NCBI GenBank assembly: GCA_027078545.1
Contig: JALWXN010000004.1
Coordinates: forward strand, 1,078,611-1,142,610
Length of the DNA: 64,000 nucleotides
Reading direction: 5' to 3'
Source of the DNA: Nitrososphaeria archaeon
GTDB lineage: Archaea > Thermoproteota > Nitrososphaeria > Geothermarchaeales > JDFR-13
The position numbers were made by a program, and so were the translations under genes. Below the pieces are notes generated by a model. That model was not told the origin of the DNA. It searched no databases and saw only the letters and a list, made by a program, of their open reading frames with translations. Shown here in pieces: positions 60,266 through 64,000 of the stretch (its first letter is position 1; each line of letters opens with the position of its first letter).

Positions 60266-61105
60266 CTACACCTCCCTAATCCTACGCCCACCCGAATATC
60301 TCATGTAGAGGGCTATGGAGGAGATCCCTATGTAGAGGAGGAGCAGGACGATTATCGCTGAGGAGGCTAGCCCTATATAGACCTCCTGGGGCCTCATAAC
60401 CCAGTTAAAGATCACGAGTGGGAGAACCGTGAACTCATCCAGAAGGCTTATAGGTATACTCCTTGTGAAGAGAACCCCGCTGATAACAAGTATGGGTGCA
60501 GCCTCCCCGATGGCTCTGGCGATAGCCAAGACGGTGCCCGTCAAGGCCCTTGGGAGAGCCATGGGTAGGACGACATGGGTAACCACCTCGAGCCGGGAGG
60601 CCCCCAGGGAGTATGTGGCCAGTCTAAGGGAGTCTGGTATGGAGCGTATAGCCTCGACCGTAGCCACAGTGACTAGGGGGAGTATCAGGAAGGCGAGTGT
60701 GACAGCTCCAGTTAATACGCTCCTACCCAGGCCGAGGCCGATACCTATCACAGCTAGCCCCACTATCCCATAGACCACGGAGGGCACCCCAGCCAGCATA
60801 TCGACGATGAAGTAGAAGACCTCCCTGACCCGCTCATCCCCGACGAACTCTGTGAGGTAGATCGATATCCCGAGGCCTAGGAGGAAGGATATGATCGTGG
60901 CCAGCCCCGTCACATATATCGAGCCTACTAGGGCAGGGAGTATACCGGTCTCCTCAGGCCTACCCGAGGGGAGGCCCAGGACAAAGTCTAGGCTCAGCCC
61001 TGGTAGCCCGTCCCAGAGAATCATTGATAGGAGGGTGAAGAGTACCAGTAGCGGCGTCACCAGGGCCATCGCCGCCAACATCCTCATCAGGGAGTCCCTA
61101 TCCAT
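60266..61105 (-). CDS. pstA: Phosphate ABC transporter permease PstA
   Basis: A 279-residue permease with about six helices. GLPSGRPEETGILPALVGSI is the conserved N-terminal loop with Arg and Glu near the pore. DMLAGVPSVVYGIVGLAVI and ATYSLGASRLEVVTHVVLP (EAA loop) are PstA features. It partners PstC in the membrane. It begins 3 bases after the pstC stop. Confidence 0.95.
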   Translation of the reverse strand: MDRDSLMRMLAAMALVTPLLVLFTLLSMILWDGLPGLSLDFVLGLPSGRPEETGILPALVGSIYVTGLATIISFLLGLGISIYLTEFVGDERVREVFYFIVDMLAGVPSVVYGIVGLAVIGIGLGLGRSVLTGAVTLAFLILPLVTVATVEAIRSIPDSLRLATYSLGASRLEVVTHVVLPMALPRALTGTVLAIARAIGEAAPILVISGVLFTRSIPISLLDEFTVLPLVIFNWVMRPQEVYIGLASSAIIVLLLLYIGISSIALYMRYSGGRRIREV

Positions 61106-61108
61106 AGC

Positions 61109-62020
61109 CTACACCCGTGAGACACGCATGGAGAAGCGCCTCGATATGTAGAGGCCTATAAGGTTCATCAGCATAACCATCAGTAGGAGGTAGAGGCCAA
61201 CAGCGAAGAGGCTGTAGAACTCTATCGTGCCATAGGGTGCATCACCCATAGCTACCTGAGCAATATACCCGGTCAAGGTCTGGATAGACTCGAATATGTT
61301 TAGGGTGAGCACAGGCCTCGAGCCGGCAGCTATAGCGACGATCATGGTCTCCCCGAAGGCCCGTGCAAGTCCCAGGATATATGCAGCCACGATACCCGGG
61401 AGAGCGGCTCTCAGGACAACCCTAGTCACCACCTGATGCTTCTTGGCCCCCAGTGCATAGGCCGACAGCCTCAGGGAGTCGGGGACACTATACATAGCGT
61501 CCTCGCTGAGAGACGAGATTATAGGGGTTATCATAAGCCCCATAACCAGGCCTGCGGAGAAGGCGTTATACACCTCTATATCCGGTATCAACGCCCTGAG
61601 CATAGGGGTCACATAATTCACGGCCAGGAACCCATATACCACGGTAGGCACACCAGCCAGGAGCTCCAGCATAGGCTTGGCAACAGCCCTCACTCTCTCA
61701 CTTGAATACTCCGCCAAGTAGATCGCCGACCCAATACCCAGGACACCAGCAACGGATATGGCAACCATAGAGGTGACTATGGTCCCCCAGACGAGGGGGA
61801 GCACGCCGAAGGACTTATCCCTGAATAGCACCGTCCATCTAGTGCCGAATAGGAATTCCAGGGGATCCACCCTCGAGAAGAAGGGTATGGACTCCACTAC
61901 CAGGACCGCTATTATCGAGGCGAGGGCCAGGCCAGCCAGTATCGTCAGGCCCAATGGGACTAGCCTGAATATCCTCTCCCTCCAAACCTTCCTCTCAAAG
62001 AGCTCCTCAGATAGGCTCAT
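61109..62020 (-). CDS. pstC: Phosphate ABC transporter permease PstC
   Basis: About 303 residues with six helices. FFSRVDPLEFLFGTRW marks the long first loop, and GVLPLVWGTIVTSMVAISVA the core start. LELLAGVPTVVYGFLAVNYV and SAYALGAKKHQVVTRVVLR (EAA loop) follow. ATG 62020 follows GAGGTTGG; a TTG two codons upstream is also in frame. It overlaps the pstS end by 14 bases. Confidence 0.95.
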   Translation of the reverse strand: MSLSEELFERKVWRERIFRLVPLGLTILAGLALASIIAVLVVESIPFFSRVDPLEFLFGTRWTVLFRDKSFGVLPLVWGTIVTSMVAISVAGVLGIGSAIYLAEYSSERVRAVAKPMLELLAGVPTVVYGFLAVNYVTPMLRALIPDIEVYNAFSAGLVMGLMITPIISSLSEDAMYSVPDSLRLSAYALGAKKHQVVTRVVLRAALPGIVAAYILGLARAFGETMIVAIAAGSRPVLTLNIFESIQTLTGYIAQVAMGDAPYGTIEFYSLFAVGLYLLLMVMLMNLIGLYISRRFSMRVSRV

Positions 62021-63062
62021 CGCCAACCTCTATCGACGGCGCCCAGTACATGGCCAGCTCATATAGGCCGCGGTATATCCCCTCACGTATCATCGCCGAG
62101 GCCGCCCCATAATAGGCCTGGGGGAGAGGTGCATACCCAACCTCGAGAGCAGCCTCATAGGCATGCTCAAGATAGAAGGCGACGAACTCCTTAAGTACGG
62201 GGTCGCTATCCAGCCTGTCAAGATTCACATAGAGGTATAGGAGCCTGCTAAGGGGGTACTCGAACCTCTGAACCTTCTCCAGAGTAGGCTCTACAGGGCC
62301 GGAGCCGGCATCTATGGGGACAGCCCTAACCCTATCCATATTCTCCAGGTAGTAGGCCAGGCCGAAGTATCCAAGGCCGTAGGGGTCATTCTCCACACCC
62401 CTTAGGATGACGTTGTCATCCTCAGTAGCTATGTAGTCAGTCCTCGACACACCCGGCTCCCCGAAGAGATACTCGGTGAAGAAGTCGAAGGTACCGCTGT
62501 CTGGCCCGGGGCCATATAGGTTTATAGGCTTATCAGGCCATCCAGGCCTTATATCGCTCCACCTCTCCACCCCCGAGTCTGGAGACCATATCATGCGGAG
62601 CTCCTCCAGAGTGAGGCTGTCAACCCATGTATTACTAGGGTTGACGATCACCACCACACCGTCGATCGCTATCGGGATCTCGACATACCTAACACCATTC
62701 ATCTCAGCCTGCCTAGCCTCTACCTCCTTAATCTCCCTAGACGCGTCGTTGATATCCGTCTCACCCGTCACGAAGCGCTTGAACCCCCCACCAGTACCGG
62801 ATACACCTACGTAGACCGAGACGGATGGATACCTCTCCATGAACAGGGTAGCTATATACTCGGTTATCGGGTATACGGTGGAGGACCCGTCGATCCTAAT
62901 CACTCCAGAGAGCCTAGGGGCATCACCATCAAGACTATCCAGGGTGACACCCCCTCCACGGACAATATCGTATATCGTGGCCCCCAGGGAGAATCCTAGG
63001 AATAGGGTTGCAACCACCAGGAAGGCCATGAGCCTAGCCATACCTATCCCACTATTCATCAC
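62007..63062 (-). CDS. pstS: Phosphate-binding protein PstS
   Basis: A 351-residue secreted or anchored receptor. The N-terminal hydrophobic signal is ARLMAFLVVATLFLGFSLGA. IRIDGSSTVYPITEYIATLF (phosphate-contact Ser/Thr) and GVSGTGGGFKRFVTGETDIN follow. GPGPDSGTFDFFTEYLFGE is the second phosphate-binding segment. It is the PhoX/PstS type with about 330 mature residues. The ATG lies about 29 nt from the TATA centre inside a palindrome, so the transcript is probably leaderless. Confidence 0.95.
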   Translation of the reverse strand: MMNSGIGMARLMAFLVVATLFLGFSLGATIYDIVRGGGVTLDSLDGDAPRLSGVIRIDGSSTVYPITEYIATLFMERYPSVSVYVGVSGTGGGFKRFVTGETDINDASREIKEVEARQAEMNGVRYVEIPIAIDGVVVIVNPSNTWVDSLTLEELRMIWSPDSGVERWSDIRPGWPDKPINLYGPGPDSGTFDFFTEYLFGEPGVSRTDYIATEDDNVILRGVENDPYGLGYFGLAYYLENMDRVRAVPIDAGSGPVEPTLEKVQRFEYPLSRLLYLYVNLDRLDSDPVLKEFVAFYLEHAYEAALEVGYAPLPQAYYGAASAMIREGIYRGLYELAMYWAPSIEVGDEPI

Positions 63063-63083
63063 TAAAGGGTTTTACAGGTGGGG

Positions 63084-63099
63084 AGGGGTATATACCCCT
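63084..63099. promoter_or_regulatory. Perfect 16-bp palindrome in the pstS / AbrB-PhoU divergent promoter
   Basis: AGGGGTATATACCCCT is fully self-complementary and carries TATATA at its centre, about 29 nt upstream of the pstS ATG. It is thus likely the TATA element of pstS overlain by an operator. Phosphate-dependent regulation is expected for this locus. Confidence 0.6.
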
Positions 63100-63119
63100 T
63101 GAATGAATTATATAGAGGC

Positions 63120-63138
63120 ATCTATAACCTATATAGAT
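63120..63138. promoter_or_regulatory. Inverted repeat just upstream of the AbrB-PhoU start
   Basis: ATCTATAacctaTATAGAT, two 7-bp arms around five bases, ends 6 nt before the ATG at 63145. It overlaps the expected transcription start of the AbrB-PhoU gene; a TATA-like AATTATATAGAG lies at about 63104-63115. It may be an autoregulatory site. Confidence 0.45.
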
Positions 63139-63144
63139 AGTGAA

Positions 63145-64000
63145 ATGTCTATAGAGAAGACAGAGGTAAGAAAGATACAGCTGGTCGGTGGATCGACCTA
63201 TATAGCGTCACTCCCAAAGGAATGGGTGGAGAGGAACGGTCTTAGTAGGGGCAGCCCAATACACATGGTTGTTAGGCGTGACGAGATAGTTATCAGGCCT
63301 AGGCCCAGGAGAGAAGCCTCGAGGAGGAGCGTGATACGCCTACCAGGGGACACAGACATTAAGATGCTTGAGAGGATAGTGCTGTCCCACTACCTGGCTG
63401 GTAGCGACGTCATCTACGTCTACCTAGGGGAGAGGCAGGAGTATAGGATGGCGATCAGGAGGCTGATAAAGAAGAAGATGATAGGCTTTGAAGTCTTTGA
63501 CGAGGGTATGGACTACATAGAGCTTAGATCCTTCATAAGAGAGGGGGACATAGACCTCGGGATGGCCCTGGACAGGATGTTCAAGATAGCCAGGATAAAC
63601 ATGGGAACGGTCCCAGACATGGTTAGACGTCTAGACAGGGCGATAGCCAGAACCGTGACGGAGAACGATGACGATATGGACAGGTTCTACCTATACAGCA
63701 TAAGACTGATCAGACGTGGGGAGAGCGGGAGGGTCGGCGAGCTCGTGACGGAGGCCATGATAAGCAAGACATTGGAGAGGATCATGGACCACATAGCGAG
63801 GATAGCCTACACCGTACTGGCATACGAGGGGGAGAAGAGCGAGACATTGGAGGAGCTATCCAGCCTAGCCTACATGGCGGGGGAGATACTCAGCTACTCA
63901 GAGCACTCCTACAGGACGATGGATATAGAGAAGGCCAACGAGACCATCTCAGCCGGGAAGAGGCTGATAGCCAGGATAGAGGCCACGGCCAAGAAGCTCC
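63145..64000 (+). CDS. AbrB-PhoU family phosphate regulator, 3' partial
   Basis: The frame from ATG 63145 is open to the window end (285 codons). Residues 5-55 form an AbrB/MazE swapped-hairpin DNA-binding domain (EVRKIQLVGGSTYIASLPKE, WVERNGLSRGSPIHMVVRRD). From about residue 110 helical PhoU-type repeats begin (LDLGMALDRMFKIARINMGT, RAIARTVTENDDDMDRFYLY). PhoU domains sense or transmit phosphate-transporter state. The fusion to a DNA-binding domain in Archaea implies a transcription regulator of the divergent pst operon. The C-terminus is missing. Confidence 0.9.
   Translation, partial: MSIEKTEVRKIQLVGGSTYIASLPKEWVERNGLSRGSPIHMVVRRDEIVIRPRPRREASRRSVIRLPGDTDIKMLERIVLSHYLAGSDVIYVYLGERQEYRMAIRRLIKKKMIGFEVFDEGMDYIELRSFIREGDIDLGMALDRMFKIARINMGTVPDMVRRLDRAIARTVTENDDDMDRFYLYSIRLIRRGESGRVGELVTEAMISKTLERIMDHIARIAYTVLAYEGEKSETLEELSSLAYMAGEILSYSEHSYRTMDIEKANETISAGKRLIARIEATAKKL

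Noticed and set aside
1..64000. CRISPR array, insertion sequences, rRNA or tRNA genes
   Set aside because: I read the intergenic gaps and found no regularly spaced repeats, transposase-like frames, or tRNA-like T-loop/anticodon patterns. A covariance-model scan could still find a small RNA that I missed.

Overview
The window looks like a chromosome segment of a thermophilic crenarchaeon (Thermoproteota). The evidence is archaeal: an eL13-type ribosomal protein, a nurA-herA-mre11-rad50 operon, a geranylgeranyl reductase family protein, an AbrB-PhoU protein, crenarchaeal-style TATA boxes about 25-30 nt upstream of many start codons (suggesting leaderless mRNAs), GGAGG/GGTGG ribosome sites inside operons, and heavy AGG/AGA, ATA and CTA codon use. 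Genes are tightly packed and often overlap. I see no rRNA, tRNA, CRISPR array or insertion sequence. I cannot name the species from sequence alone.

Layout. 1-3.3 kb: SIS-domain protein (cut by the window edge), degenerate P-loop protein, DedA membrane protein, eL13, geranylgeranyl reductase. 3.4-10.7 kb (minus): DNA end-resection operon nurA - HAS-barrel-like protein - herA - mre11 - rad50. 10.9-16.8 kb: DUF4097-like protein, DUF151-like protein, inositol phosphatase, class III aminotransferase, secreted beta-helix protein. 16.9-22.4 kb: complete peptide ABC importer. 22.4-26.7 kb: sirtuin, MYG1-like and SLOG proteins, a membrane-anchored surface protein, and a single-ORF fusion of a MoaD-like ubiquitin-fold domain (ending Gly-Gly) to an Ogg2 DNA glycosylase. 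26.7-34.1 kb: fatty-acid beta-oxidation cluster (HADH/ECH fusion, acyl-CoA dehydrogenase, DUF35, thiolase, SCP2, acyl-CoA synthetase). 34.1-43.8 kb: GH114-like protein, type IA topoisomerase, an uncharacterised ABC-2 exporter operon, aldo/keto reductase, ABM monooxygenase, peroxiredoxin, membrane protein and radical SAM enzyme. 43.8-52.3 kb (minus): etfB - etfA - membrane FeS oxidoreductase (Emo-like) - penicillin acylase family - membrane protein - lone lipoyl domain - lipA - lplA. 52.4-58.3 kb: aminotransferase, aldo/keto reductase, DsrE and TusA, DUF1641 and SQR-like flavoprotein, acryloyl-CoA reductase-like MDR. 58.5-64 kb: catalytically degenerate ABC ATPase, pstSCAB, and a divergent AbrB-PhoU gene running off the end.

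How they fit together (inference). Acyl-CoA synthetase, acyl-CoA dehydrogenase, HADH/ECH and thiolase would degrade fatty acids. ETF and the NarI/HdrD-like membrane protein would pass acyl-CoA dehydrogenase electrons to quinone, and the SQR-like flavoprotein would feed sulfide electrons into the same pool. This suggests a respiring organism. Most attention is due to the MoaD-Ogg2 fusion, the pseudo-ATPase beside the phosphate operon, the lipoyl genes in the ETF operon (including a probable CTG start for lipA), and several perfect palindromes at promoters.
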